Shown piece by piece: positions 52,340-61,744 of a DNA stretch of 64,000 nucleotides. The position numbers and the translations under genes were made by a program. Location: positions 124,001 through 188,000 of the forward strand of contig NZ_PDJQ01000001.1 in NCBI RefSeq assembly GCF_002563855.1. The letters run 5' to 3'. The notes below the pieces were generated by a model. It had not been told where the DNA came from. It did not search any database and worked only from the letters and a program-made list of their open reading frames with translations. Position 1 is the first letter of the stretch. Each line of letters begins with the position of its first letter. The stretch comes from Tepidiforma thermophila. Lineage in GTDB: Bacteria; Chloroflexota; Dehalococcoidia; Tepidiformales; Tepidiformaceae.

Positions 52340-53284
52340 CTACCACCAGATTTTGCTTTCGATGTCCTCGGGGAGGTCTTCCCAGTCGGTGGTCCAGAGG
52401 TTGGAGGAAAGGTACTTCCAGCCGCCGTCGGCGAGGAGGCAGACGATGTGCTGTTCGCCTTCGAGCCGCTCGGCGGCCTTGAGCGCGGCCTTCACGACGG
52501 CCCCGCAGCTGATGCCGACGAAGAGGCCCTCTTTCTGGGTGATCTCCTTGGCCATGGCGAAGCTGGAGCGGCTGTCGACGACGATTTTTCCGTCGAGGAC
52601 GGTTTCGTCGAAGACGGGCGGGATGAAGCCTTCTTCGAGGGCGCGGAGGCCCTGGACGAGGTCGCCGGGGTGGGGCGCGGCGGCGATGACTTTGACGCCG
52701 GGCTTGTGCTCTTTGAGGAAGCGGCCGGTGCCGGTGAGGGTGCCGCCGGTGCCGAGGCCGGCGACGAAGACGGTGACCTCGGGGAGGTCGCGCAGGATCT
52801 CCGGGCCGGTGGTTTCGTAGTGGGCGCGGGGGTTGGCTTCGTTGCCGTACTGGTAGGGGAAGTAGTACTTGCCGGGGTTCGCCTCGACGATCTCTTTCGC
52901 CTTTGCGATGGCGCCGTTGGAGCCAAGTTCGCCGGGGGTGTAGATGATTTCGGCGCCGTAAGCGCGGAGGAGGAAGGTGCGCTCCTCGCTGACGCTTTCG
53001 GGCATGACGCAGACGACGCGGTAGCCCTTGACGCGGCCGATCATGGCGAGGCCGATGCCGGTGTTGCCGGACGTGGGTTCGAGGATGGTATCGCCGGGTT
53101 TGAGTTCGCCGCGGGCCTCGGCGGCCTCGATCATGTACTTGGCGATGCGGTCTTTAACGGAGCCGGTGGGGTTTTGGCCCTCGAGCTTGGCGTAGAGGTG
53201 GATGCCCGGCCGCGGCGAGAGCTTCTGCATCTCGACGAGCGGGGTGTTGCCGATGAGGTCGAGGACGGAGCGGTAGAGGGCCAT
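52340..53284 (-). CDS. cysM: CysM-type O-phosphoserine sulfhydrylase
   Basis: The 314-residue PLP enzyme makes cysteine from phosphoserine and a thiocarboxylated carrier. The PLP lysine is in NPTGSVKDR, and [12 protein letters not shown] and GLGTGGTLTGTGRFL bind the phosphate and substrate. The C-terminus (LLADGGWKYLSSNLW) matches the mycobacterial CysM style, which accepts sulphur from CysO-thiocarboxylate rather than free sulphide. It is the last gene of the cysteine operon and 11 bases behind cysO. Confidence 0.9.
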   Translation of the reverse strand: MALYRSVLDLIGNTPLVEMQKLSPRPGIHLYAKLEGQNPTGSVKDRIAKYMIEAAEARGELKPGDTILEPTSGNTGIGLAMIGRVKGYRVVCVMPESVSEERTFLLRAYGAEIIYTPGELGSNGAIAKAKEIVEANPGKYYFPYQYGNEANPRAHYETTGPEILRDLPEVTVFVAGLGTGGTLTGTGRFLKEHKPGVKVIAAAPHPGDLVQGLRALEEGFIPPVFDETVLDGKIVVDSRSSFAMAKEITQKEGLFVGISCGAVVKAALKAAERLEGEQHIVCLLADGGWKYLSSNLWTTDWEDLPEDIESKIWW

Positions 53285-53295
53285 CGGGGCTGGGG

Positions 53296-53592
53296 CTACT
53301 GGCCGCCGGCGAGCGCGGGGAGGATATCGAGGACATCGCCGGGCTTGAGGGCGGTATCGATGCCGCCGGTGTAGCGGATGTCCTCGTCGTTCAGGTAGAT
53401 GTTGACGAAGCGGTGGGGCTTGCCGTCGGGTCCGTAGACCTGGGCTTTGAAGCCGGGGTAGCGGGCTTCGATGTCGTCGAAGACTTCGGCGACGGTGCGG
53501 CCGGAGGCTTCGATGGTCTTCTGGCCGCCGGTGAGCTTCTGGAGGACGGCGGTGAGGCGGACGCTGACGGTAGGCGTGGCCGTGCTGGTCAT
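53296..53592 (-). CDS. cysO: CysO-like ubiquitin-fold sulphur carrier
   Basis: The 98-residue protein has the MoaD/ThiS fold. It ends PALAGGQ: the usual Gly-Gly that becomes a thiocarboxylate is followed by one extra Gln. In related systems a JAMM protease (Mec) trims or removes such residues; no such gene lies in the window. It is next to cysM, as in mycobacteria. Its closest visible relative is the N-terminal domain of the following fused gene. Confidence 0.85.
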   Translation of the reverse strand: MTSTATPTVSVRLTAVLQKLTGGQKTIEASGRTVAEVFDDIEARYPGFKAQVYGPDGKPHRFVNIYLNDEDIRYTGGIDTALKPGDVLDILPALAGGQ

Positions 53593-53629
53593 GTCGGGTG
53601 GTTCTCCGGGAGGTGGGGTATACGGCGGG

Positions 53630-54736
53630 CTAGCCGCCGAACGGCGCGGCGGCGTGGGGGATGGGCGCACCGCAGAAGGCTTCGTAGTCGATCAGCTCGT
53701 GGATGGTGGGGTTGTCGCCGCAGAGCGGGCAGTTGGGGTCGCGGCGGATTTTGACGATGCGGAACTCGAGGGTGAGGGCATCGTAGAGGAGGAGGCGGTT
53801 CACGAGGGGTTCGCCGATTTCGAGGATGAGCTTGAGGACTTCGGTGGCCTGGATGCTGCCGATGGTGGCGCACATGGCGCCGAGGACGCCGGCTTCGGCG
53901 CAGCTGGGGACCATGCCGGGCGGCGGCGGGGCCGGGTAGAGGCAGCGGTAGCATCCCTTGCCGGGGAGGTAGGTGGTGGCCTGCCCGTCGAACATGAGGA
54001 TGGAGCCATCGACGAGCGGCTTCTTGAGCAGGTAGCAGGCATCGTTGACGAGGTAGCGGGTGGCGAAGTTGTCGGCGCCGTTCACCACGATGTCGTACTG
54101 GCTGATGATCTCCATGGCGTTGTCGCTGGTGATCGGCGTTTCGTGGGTGACGACCTCGATGTTCGGGTTGTGGGCGAGGAGGGTTTCGCGGGCCGACTGG
54201 ACTTTCGGCTTCCCGATGTCGTCGGTCTGGTGGAGGATTTGGCGCTGGAGGTTGGAGCGGTCGACGACGTCAAAGTCGACGATGCCGATGGTGCCGACGC
54301 CGGCGAGGGCGAGGTAGAGGGCGACGGGGGAGCCGAGGCCGCCGGCGCCGATGATGAGGACCCGCGACTCGATGATTTTGCGCTGACCGGCGCTGCCGAC
54401 CTGGGGCATGATGATGTGGCGGCTGTACCGCTCGACCATCTCGGGGGTGAGGGCGGTGGGTGCGCCGCCGGCAAGGGCGGGGATGACGGCGACCTCATCG
54501 CCTTCATGGAGCTCGGTGGCTTCGTCGGCGAGGTTTTCGATTTCGACCTGGTTGACGTAGATGTTGATGTGGCGGGCGCGCTTGCCGGAGCTATCGACGA
54601 GCTGGGCGCGGAAGCCGGGGTACTGGCGGTCGAGGTCGTCGATGATGTCGCGGACGGTGACGCCGGTAGCACGCACGTTCGCGCGGTTGCCGACGAGGTG
54701 GCGAAACGGCGTGGGGATGTAGACGTTGACTGACAC
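53630..54736 (-). CDS. MoaD-ThiF/MoeB fusion: sulphur carrier joined to E1-like adenylyltransferase
   Basis: The 368-residue protein has an N-terminal ubiquitin-fold domain of about 91 residues ending in PALAGG, then an E1-like domain. The E1 part has the nucleotide loop IIGAGGLGSPVALYLALAGVG, the DxDxVxxSNLxRQ motif (DFDVVDRSNLQRQILH) and zinc pairs in CYRC and CPLC. There is no rhodanese domain, unlike MoeZ. The E1 presumably adenylates either its own carrier or CysO at the Gly-Gly end. The protein also ends in Gly-Gly. The GTG start gives the carrier's first strand. Confidence 0.85.
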   Translation of the reverse strand: MSVNVYIPTPFRHLVGNRANVRATGVTVRDIIDDLDRQYPGFRAQLVDSSGKRARHINIYVNQVEIENLADEATELHEGDEVAVIPALAGGAPTALTPEMVERYSRHIIMPQVGSAGQRKIIESRVLIIGAGGLGSPVALYLALAGVGTIGIVDFDVVDRSNLQRQILHQTDDIGKPKVQSARETLLAHNPNIEVVTHETPITSDNAMEIISQYDIVVNGADNFATRYLVNDACYLLKKPLVDGSILMFDGQATTYLPGKGCYRCLYPAPPPPGMVPSCAEAGVLGAMCATIGSIQATEVLKLILEIGEPLVNRLLLYDALTLEFRIVKIRRDPNCPLCGDNPTIHELIDYEAFCGAPIPHAAAPFGG

Positions 54737-54821
54737 GGGGGTCCTCCTTCGGCTGCGGTCGGCTGGATTATCGTTGCACATTGCAACTCTCCCTGCGCGT
54801 GGGCGCGGGCGGCGGCTGGGG

Positions 54822-55753
<932 letters not shown>

Positions 55754-55757
<4 letters not shown>

Positions 55758-56191
55758 ATCACCCATCTCCCGGCGACAGCGGTGGGCTCGCGTTCGAGCA
55801 GGTCGGCGACGGTGTAGGCGGAGAGGATCTCCTCAGTGGCTTTGCGGATGCGCTCCCAGATTTCGCGCTGGCCGCACTGGTGGGGGTGGTCGGTCATTTC
55901 GGGGGGTTCATCGAGCCAGGCGACGGGGGAGAGGGAGCCTTCGAGGGCCTCGATGACTTCCTTGACGGTAATCTGGTCGGGCGGGCGGACGAGTTCGTGG
56001 CCGCCGGAGGGCCCGCGGACGCTGCGGATGAAGCCGGCCTTGCGGAGGGTGGCGAGGAGCTGGTCGAGGTACTGCTCAGGGATGTGGCGGCGGAGGGCGA
56101 TTTCGGAGGACTGGAGTGGGCCGCCGCCGTAGTTGGCGGCGAGTTCGATGAGGGCGCGGAGCCCGTAATCGCCGCGGGTGGAGACGCGCAT
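55754..56191 (-). CDS. Rrf2-family regulator, CymR-like
   Basis: The 145-residue regulator has a winged helix: [20 protein letters not shown], then [34 protein letters not shown]. Only one cysteine (Cys106, HQCGQ) is present; iron-sulphur IscR needs three, so this is a CymR- or Cys-sensing type rather than an FeS sensor. Being first in the operon with cysK, it is likely to control cysteine genes, including itself. Confidence 0.88.
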
Positions 56192-56209
56192 GGGGCGGGT
56201 GGGGTTCCT

Positions 56210-56237
56210 CTCGTCAAAAGTCGAGTGATTTGCTCAA
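56210..56237. promoter_or_regulatory. candidate operator before rrf2
   Basis: CTCGTCAAAAGTCGAG (56210-56225) is an imperfect dyad, with arms CTCGxC and GxCGAG around TTTT, and it overlaps a second dyad TCGAGTGATTTGCTCAA (56221-56237). It lies 19-46 bases before the rrf2 start, so self-repression is plausible. Confidence 0.45.
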
Positions 56238-56267
56238 CAATGGTACGAGGTAGCGGAGGGGAATGCA

Positions 56268-56482
56268 AGGGAGGAGGGAGCCCAACCGCCGGTGCCGCCG
56301 CCCCGCCGAGGGAGGAGGGAGGAGGGAGCCCCGCCGCCCGCGCCGCTGCCCCGCCGGGGGAGGAGGGAGGAGGGAACCCCGCCGCCCGCGCCGCTGCCCC
56401 GCCGGGGGAGGAGGGAGGAGGGAGCCCCGCCACGCCCGCCCCGGCCCCGCCGGGGGAGGAGGGAGGAGGGAGGTGGGAGGTG
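56268..56482. repeat. second 48-bp minisatellite, four copies
   Basis: Four copies of a 48-bp unit start near 56278, 56327, 56374 and 56423. The unit shares AGCCCCGCC, CCCCGCCG and GGGAGGAGGGAGG with the array at 50.2 kb but differs in the middle. Both arrays are in divergent intergenic regions, here between rrf2 and the protease gene. Confidence 0.85.
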
Positions 56483-56500
56483 GGAGCTGAGAGAGCATCT

Positions 56501-56680
56501 CATCCCTCATCCCTCATCCCTCATCCCTCATCCCTCATCCCTCATCCCTCATCCCTCATCCCTCATCCCTCATCCCTCATCCCTCATCCCTCATCCCTCA
56601 TCCCTCATCCCTCATCCCTCATCCCTCATCCCTCATCCCTCATCCCTCATCCCTCATCCCTCATCCCTCATCCCTCATCC
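56501..56680. repeat. heptanucleotide microsatellite, about 26 copies
   Basis: The unit CATCCCT repeats with no visible error over 180 bases, i.e. 25.7 copies. The minus strand reads (AGGGATG)n with a G-triplet every seven bases, which could form G-quadruplexes. It directly follows the second 48-bp array. Confidence 0.95.
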
Positions 56681-56694
56681 GATCGGTGTTCTCT

Positions 56695-56721
56695 TTGGGT
56701 GCGGGGGCGGTCTGCTAGGCT
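56695..56721 (+). promoter_or_regulatory. possible promoter of the protease gene
   Basis: TTGGGT (56695-56700) and TAGGCT (56716-56721) are 15 bases apart, a short spacer. The start codon at 56767 is 45 bases downstream, after GGAGGG. The microsatellite ends 14 bases upstream of the -35, so repeat length could alter promoter strength. Confidence 0.4.
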
Positions 56722-56766
56722 GTGGGTGCCCGCGCTGGCAAGGCGTTGCGGGCGGAGGGTTCGAGC

Positions 56767-58034
56767 ATGGGTGATGAATCGACGATGGGGACGCCCGGTA
56801 GCGCCGGGGCGCCGGGGGCTCCCGGGGGCCGGGGCCGCAGCCCCAGGAGGCGCGGCCGCAGGCGGGGACGCCCGTCGTGGGCTACGGGCCGGGGCTGCAG
56901 GCCTGGTACAGCGGGCCGTATCCGCCGCCGGGGGCGCGCGAGGGGACCTGGACGATGATCTGGCGGACCGGCGTGAAGGCGGTCGTGGCGGCGGGGTGCT
57001 TCGGCGTGACGCTGGGGTTTGCGTTCTTCCTGCCGGTCATCATCCTCGCGGTCATCATCGCTGCGGTCTCGGATTCGGGCGGGAACGGCGAGGATGTGGT
57101 GTACGGCGAGGCCGATGCCCCGGGGAAACTGCTCTCCATCCCGGTGACGGGGGTGATCCTCGGGGAGGAGCTGGAGCCTTCGGGGTTTTTCGGGCTGCCG
57201 GGCGTGGTGTACGGGTATGAGGTGCGTGAGAAGCTGCGGAAGGCGGCCGAGGACAAGGACGTCGCCGGGGTGATTCTCGAGTTCGAAACGCCGGGCGGGA
57301 CGATCTTCGGGGCGCGGGCGATTGCGGCCGGGATCGAGGAGTACCGGTCGAAGACCGGGAAGCCGGTAGTGGCGTTCGTGGCGGGGCTGAGCGCCTCGGG
57401 CGGGATGTACGCGATGGCGCCGGCGGACCTGATCGTGGCGGACTACGGCAGCCTCGTCGGGAGCATCGGGGTGACGATGGGAGCGGTGGAGTACTGGGAC
57501 GGGATCTTCGCGACCGAGGGCGGCATTTTCGGCGGCGGGGTGACCACGCGGAACGGCATTATCTTCCAGCCGATCACGGCGGGCCGTTCGAAGGACGTGG
57601 GGGCGCCGTACCGGCCGCTGACGGAGCAGGAGAAGGCCGAGCTGCAGCGGGGCGTGGACAACGAGTACGCGGAGTTCGTGCGGTATGTGGCGGCCAAGCG
57701 GGAGATCCCGGAGGCGACGATCCGGGACCGGATCGGGGCGATGGTGTACGACAACCGGACAGCGGAGGAGCTCGGGCTGATCGACGGGACGGCGGACCGG
57801 CCTGAGGCGTACGCGCGGGCCGCGGCGCTGGCGGGGCTGGAGGCCGGGAAGTTCCGGGTGGTGCGGGAGTCCGGGGGGGTGTCGTTCTGGTCGGGCGTGC
57901 TGGGGAGGCTCGGGCTGCGCAGGGAGGATCGTTCGCCGGCAGCGGCTGAGGGGCCGACGCGCATCTGCTTCCCGGCGCACGCGATCCTGGCCTACTACGG
58001 TGACCCGGTGGCGCTCTGCGCGCGGGGGCGATAG
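56767..58034 (+). CDS. SppA-like S49 signal-peptide peptidase, with frameshift near its start
   Basis: The peptidase is membrane-anchored (AVVAAGCFGVTLGFAFFLPVIILAVIIAAV). The catalytic Ser is in SASGGMYAMAPADLIVADYGSLVGSIGV and the Lys in GRSKDVGAPYR, which form the Ser-Lys pair of S49. The ATG at 56767 reads MGDESTMGTPGSAGAPGAPGG and then leaves the main frame in a G5 run (about 56824-56828). In the -1 frame the natural Pro/Gln-rich linker GPGPQPQEARPQAG continues into the peptidase. One added G would join both into a protein of about 422 residues. Without it translation may start at 56877. Confidence 0.8.
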
Positions 58035-58068
58035 CGGGCGCGCCGGGGGGCGCATGCCGGACAACGCG

Positions 58069-58097
58069 GACGGGGGCCGGAGTACCCGGCCCCCGTC
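58069..58097. terminator. strong hairpin between protease and P450 genes
   Basis: GACGGGGGCCGG and CCGGCCCCCGTC form a perfect 12-bp stem with a five-base loop, between convergent genes. Confidence 0.8.
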
Positions 58098-58129
58098 GCA
58101 CGAGGGGAAAAGACAGGAGGAGCGCCCGG

Positions 58130-59410
58130 CTACTTTTCGGGCGTGAACTTCACCGGCAGATGCTTGATGCCGCCGATGAAGGTGGAGCGGAGGCGCTGGG
58201 GCGGCCCGGCGAGGTCGATGTCGGGGAAGCGGCGGAAGAGCTCCTGGAAGAGGACCTTGAGCTCGAGGCGGGCGAAGCCGGCGCCGAGGCAGAAGTGCTC
58301 GCCGATGCCGAAGGCGAGGTGGTCGTTCGGGGTGCGGGTGATATCGAAGACGTCGGCGTTCGGGAAGACGTCTTCGTCGCGGTTGACGGAGGGGTACCAC
58401 ATGACGACGCGCTCACCGGCCTTAATCGGCTGGTGGCGGATAGCGGTGTCCTCCTTCGCGACGCGGGCCATGTGGGTGACCGGCGAGACCCAGCGGAGGA
58501 TCTCCTCAACGGCGGAGTCGATGAGCGACATGTCGTTGAGGAGCTTCTTCTTCTGGTCGGGGTGTTCGCAGAGGGCGAGGAGGCCGCCGGACATGGCATT
58601 CCGGGTGGTTTCGTTGCCGGCGAGGATGAGGAGGAAGCAGAACCAGAGGATGTCCTCATCGGTGAGCTTTTCGCCGTCGACTTCGGAGTCGATGAGGAGG
58701 GAGATGATGTCCTCGGTGCGGGCGGTCTTGCGCTGCATGAGGGCCTGGGCGAAGTAGCCGAACATCTGCATGGTGCCCATGTTGCCCGTGATGCGGGCGG
58801 CCTCGGGGGTGCCGCGCTGGTCCTCGGGGACGTCGGTCTGGTATTCGGGGTCGCCGGAGCCGAGGACCTTGTTGGTGAGGGCGAACATCAGCTCCCAGTC
58901 TTTTTCGGGGACGCCGAGCATCTGGCAGATGACGGCGAGGGGGATGTTGCAGGCGACGTCGAGGACGAAGTCGGACTCGCCCTTCTTGGCGATGCGGTCG
59001 AGGAGGATGTTGGTGGTTTCGCGGATTTTGGGTTCCCAGAGGGCGACGGCGCGTGGGGTGAAGCCCTTGTTGACGAGGCGCCGCATTTTGACGTGGCGCG
59101 GCGGGTCCATCGTGATGATCATCTTGCCGTTGCCCTGGGCGGCGAGGAGGGCCTCGCTCTCATCGATGGGCTCGTACTCGGTGATGCCTTTTTCGGAGCT
59201 GAAGATCTCCGGGTGGCGGGAGACGAAGAGGACGTCCTCGTATTTGACGAGGTTCCAGTGGCCCTTGACGTCCTGGGTCGGGGGCGTCCAGGAGATTGGG
59301 TCCTCTTTGCGGAGGAGCTTGAACGCCTGGTGGGAGAGGCCCTGCTCGAAGAGGAGGCCATCGTTGAGGTCGATATCGGCGAGGGTGAGGGTCTGGGCTT
59401 CGGTGGTCAC
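58130..59410 (-). CDS. cytochrome P450
   Basis: The 426-residue monooxygenase has the heme loop FGIGEHFCLG with the thiolate Cys374, the I-helix oxygen-binding segment LILAGNETTRNA, and the K-helix E-x-x-R in VEEILRW. It resembles CYP125/CYP142/CYP124-type sterol and lipid hydroxylases by motif style, without proof. The start is a GTG. It is a tandem paralog of the upstream P450 and follows the ferredoxin gene's cluster. Confidence 0.93.
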   Translation of the reverse strand: MTTEAQTLTLADIDLNDGLLFEQGLSHQAFKLLRKEDPISWTPPTQDVKGHWNLVKYEDVLFVSRHPEIFSSEKGITEYEPIDESEALLAAQGNGKMIITMDPPRHVKMRRLVNKGFTPRAVALWEPKIRETTNILLDRIAKKGESDFVLDVACNIPLAVICQMLGVPEKDWELMFALTNKVLGSGDPEYQTDVPEDQRGTPEAARITGNMGTMQMFGYFAQALMQRKTARTEDIISLLIDSEVDGEKLTDEDILWFCFLLILAGNETTRNAMSGGLLALCEHPDQKKKLLNDMSLIDSAVEEILRWVSPVTHMARVAKEDTAIRHQPIKAGERVVMWYPSVNRDEDVFPNADVFDITRTPNDHLAFGIGEHFCLGAGFARLELKVLFQELFRRFPDIDLAGPPQRLRSTFIGGIKHLPVKFTPEK

Positions 59411-59455
59411 GTTGTGCTCCGCTGTGCTGTCTGGCTGGGTTCTGTCCCGGGTGAT

Positions 59456-59469
59456 TTACCGTCCGGTCG
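59456..59469. promoter_or_regulatory. TTACC-N4-GGT box before the P450
   Basis: TTACC-GTCC-GGTCG lies 46 bases before the P450 start. It shares the half-sites of the perfect box TTACC-AATC-GGTAA at 61193-61206. TetR-family repressors often use such dyads. Confidence 0.45.
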
Positions 59470-59526
59470 ATAGGGTACGACACTGGCGCCCGGGCCGGAA
59501 GACGTGGGGGGCGCCAGGCCGCGGGG

Positions 59527-60822
59527 TCAGCGTTCCGGGGTAAACCGGACGGGCATGTGCTTGATGCCGTTGATGAAGGTGGAGCGGAGGCGCTCCGGGG
59601 GGCCGACGACTTCGATATCGGGGAAGCGGCGGAAGAGTTCTTCGAACATGACCTTCAGCTCTTTGCGGGCGAAGCCGGCGCCGAGGCAGAAGTGCTCGCC
59701 GATGCCGAAGGCGAGGTGGTCGTTCGGGGTGCGGCGGATGTCGAAGCGGTAGGGGTCTTCGAAGATGTCTTCGTCGCGGTTGGCGGAGGGGTACCACATG
59801 AGGATGCGGTCACCGGCCCGGATCTGCTTGCCGCGGAGTTCGACGTCGACGGTGGCGGTGCGGGCCATGTGGTGGAGGGGGGAGGTCCAGCGGAGGATCT
59901 CCTCGACGGCGGAGTCCATTAGGGAGGGGTCCTCGATGAGCTGGCGCTTCTGGTCGGGGTGCTGGCAGAGGACCTGGAGGCCGCCGGAGATGGCGTTCCG
60001 GGTGGTTTCGTTGCCGGCGACGATGAGGAGGAAGCAGAACTGGAGGATGTCGCCTTCCGTCAGCTTTTCGCCGTCGACCTCGGCTTCGAGGAGGATGGTG
60101 ACGAGGTCGTTTTGGCGGGGGCGCTGGCGGCGGTCTTCGAGGACGCCGCGGAAGTATTCGAGCATGGTCTGGAGGCCCTTGAGGGCGGTGGCGCGGGCGG
60201 CGGCGCCGGTGCCGCGCTCTTCTTCGGGGACATCGGTCTGGTACTCGGGGTCGCCGGAGCCGAGGACCTTGTTGGTGAGCTCAAACATGAGGGGCCAGTC
60301 TTTCTGCTCGACGCCCATCATGCCGCAGATGACGGCGAGGGGGAGCTGGCTGGCGACCTCGAGGACGAAGTCGCATTCGCCCTTGTGGGCGACGCGGTCG
60401 AGGATTTCGTTGGTGATGCGGCGGATTTCGGGCTCCATGGCGTTGACGGCGCGGGGGGTGAAGCCCTTGTTGACGAGGCGCCGCATCTTGACGTGGCGGG
60501 GCGGGTCCATCGTGATGATGGAGGCGTTGCCGCCGGCGTTCTGCTGCTGGGCGGCGAAGTCGAGCTCGGCGAGCTTTTCGGGCTTGATGCCGGGGCCGGC
60601 GATGCCCTTGCTGGAGATGAAGCGCTCCGGGTTGCGGGAGATGAAGAGGATGTCTTCGTACTTGGTGATGGACCAGAAGCCGTTGGAGACTTCGCCCGGC
60701 GGGTTCCAGTGGACCGGGTCGTGCTGGCGGAGGATGCGGAGGAGTTCGTGGAACTCCCCGCTCTGGAAGCGCTCAGGGTCGTTGAGGTTGATGTCTGAGG
60801 GTTGGATGGCAGGTGCGGTCAA
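59527..60822 (-). CDS. cytochrome P450
   Basis: The 431-residue paralog of the downstream P450 has FGIGEHFCLG with Cys379, LIVAGNETTRNA in the I-helix and VEEILRW in the K-helix. The two proteins share most of their C-terminal half, so they arose by duplication. The start is TTG with GGAGGAG just upstream; no ATG is in frame near it. The two genes plus ferredoxin make a possible monooxygenase operon. Confidence 0.93.
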   Translation of the reverse strand: MTAPAIQPSDINLNDPERFQSGEFHELLRILRQHDPVHWNPPGEVSNGFWSITKYEDILFISRNPERFISSKGIAGPGIKPEKLAELDFAAQQQNAGGNASIITMDPPRHVKMRRLVNKGFTPRAVNAMEPEIRRITNEILDRVAHKGECDFVLEVASQLPLAVICGMMGVEQKDWPLMFELTNKVLGSGDPEYQTDVPEEERGTGAAARATALKGLQTMLEYFRGVLEDRRQRPRQNDLVTILLEAEVDGEKLTEGDILQFCFLLIVAGNETTRNAISGGLQVLCQHPDQKRQLIEDPSLMDSAVEEILRWTSPLHHMARTATVDVELRGKQIRAGDRILMWYPSANRDEDIFEDPYRFDIRRTPNDHLAFGIGEHFCLGAGFARKELKVMFEELFRRFPDIEVVGPPERLRSTFINGIKHMPVRFTPER

Positions 60823-60932
60823 CTGGCTCCTCCGGGGGCATGGCCCGGGTCTATGGGGGATATTGGTGGCGCGATGGTACCGTATGGGCGCCCGAAAGTG
60901 AACCGGCGTTTACGTTTCGGGGCAGGCCGGTG

Positions 60933-61127
60933 CTAGGGGAGGAGTTCGATCGCCTGGCGGGGGCAGAGGCGGTAGGCGCGCTCGGCCTTTTCCTCGAGCT
61001 CCTTCGGGATGTCGCCTTCGATGAGGACGATGGAGACGTCGTCGTCGCCGACCTTGAAGAGTTCGGGGGCGGCTTTTTCGCACTTGCCGTGGCCTTCGCA
61101 CATGTCCGTCTTGACGCGTACTTTCAC
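60933..61127 (-). CDS. 3Fe-4S ferredoxin
   Basis: The 64-residue electron carrier has three Cys ligands (Cys10, Cys16 in CEGHGKC, and Cys55 in YRLCPRQAI), a hallmark of [3Fe-4S] ferredoxins that serve P450s. The GTG start has GGAG nine bases upstream. It lies 110 bases upstream of the first P450 on the same strand. A reductase is not visible. Confidence 0.92.
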   Translation of the reverse strand: MKVRVKTDMCEGHGKCEKAAPELFKVGDDDVSIVLIEGDIPKELEEKAERAYRLCPRQAIELLP

Positions 61128-61192
61128 GTTCGGGTTCTCCAGGGCTGGGTTTGGGTGGCGGCGATGGCCGCCTGTGGGCGAAGCATAGCGGT

Positions 61193-61206
61193 TTACCAAT
61201 CGGTAA
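61193..61206. promoter_or_regulatory. perfect TTACC-N4-GGTAA operator
   Basis: TTACCAATCGGTAA is a 14-base dyad with perfect 5-base arms, 66 bases before the ferredoxin start. With the related box at 59456 it suggests joint control of the P450 cluster by a TetR-type repressor. Confidence 0.6.
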
Positions 61207-61255
61207 GCTACGGCGGCGGGGGAACATTTGGGGGGAGGCCAGCGTCTTCAGTGGC

Positions 61256-61690
61256 ATGAAGACGTTTGTGCATCGGTTTCTGCTGGTCCTGGCGGCTATG
61301 CCGGTTCTCGCCGTTGCGGCGGCGTGCATTGACGATGATGGTTCGACCGGGTCGCGGCCGAACGAGAGCTACCCGACGAAGGTGGTCGATGCGCCGATCG
61401 ATGCGATTGACATCGTCGTCCGGGAGACGATGCCGCCGCAGTACGCGGTGGTGATCACGAGCGGGCTGCCGAACGGGTGTGCGCGGTTCGCGGGGTGGGA
61501 GATGGTGGCGCGGACCGAGGCGGAGATTGTCATCCGGGTCACGAACCGGGTGCCGGACAGCGACGAGGTGGCGTGCACGATGGTGTACGGCACGCACGAG
61601 TCGACGGTGGAGCTGGGGTCGGACTTTGTGAGCGGCCGGGAGTACACGGTGGTGGTGAACGGCGTACGGAAGACGTTCACGGCGCAGTAG
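61256..61690 (+). CDS. lipoprotein of unknown function
   Basis: The 144-residue product has a type II signal (FLLVLAAMPVLAVAAACID, lipid Cys at about 24). The mature domain is beta-rich (DAIDIVVRETMPPQYAVVITS, then TEAEIVIRVTNRVPD) with two Cys that may form a disulphide (GCARF and ACTMV). The ending (REYTVVVNGVRKTFTA) resembles a small Ig-like fold. Partner unknown. Confidence 0.8.
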   Translation: MKTFVHRFLLVLAAMPVLAVAAACIDDDGSTGSRPNESYPTKVVDAPIDAIDIVVRETMPPQYAVVITSGLPNGCARFAGWEMVARTEAEIVIRVTNRVPDSDEVACTMVYGTHESTVELGSDFVSGREYTVVVNGVRKTFTAQ

Positions 61691-61744
61691 GCGGCAGCAT
61701 CCCGGGCGACAGGCGGTGTCGGCGCTCCCTGCGACAATGAGCAG

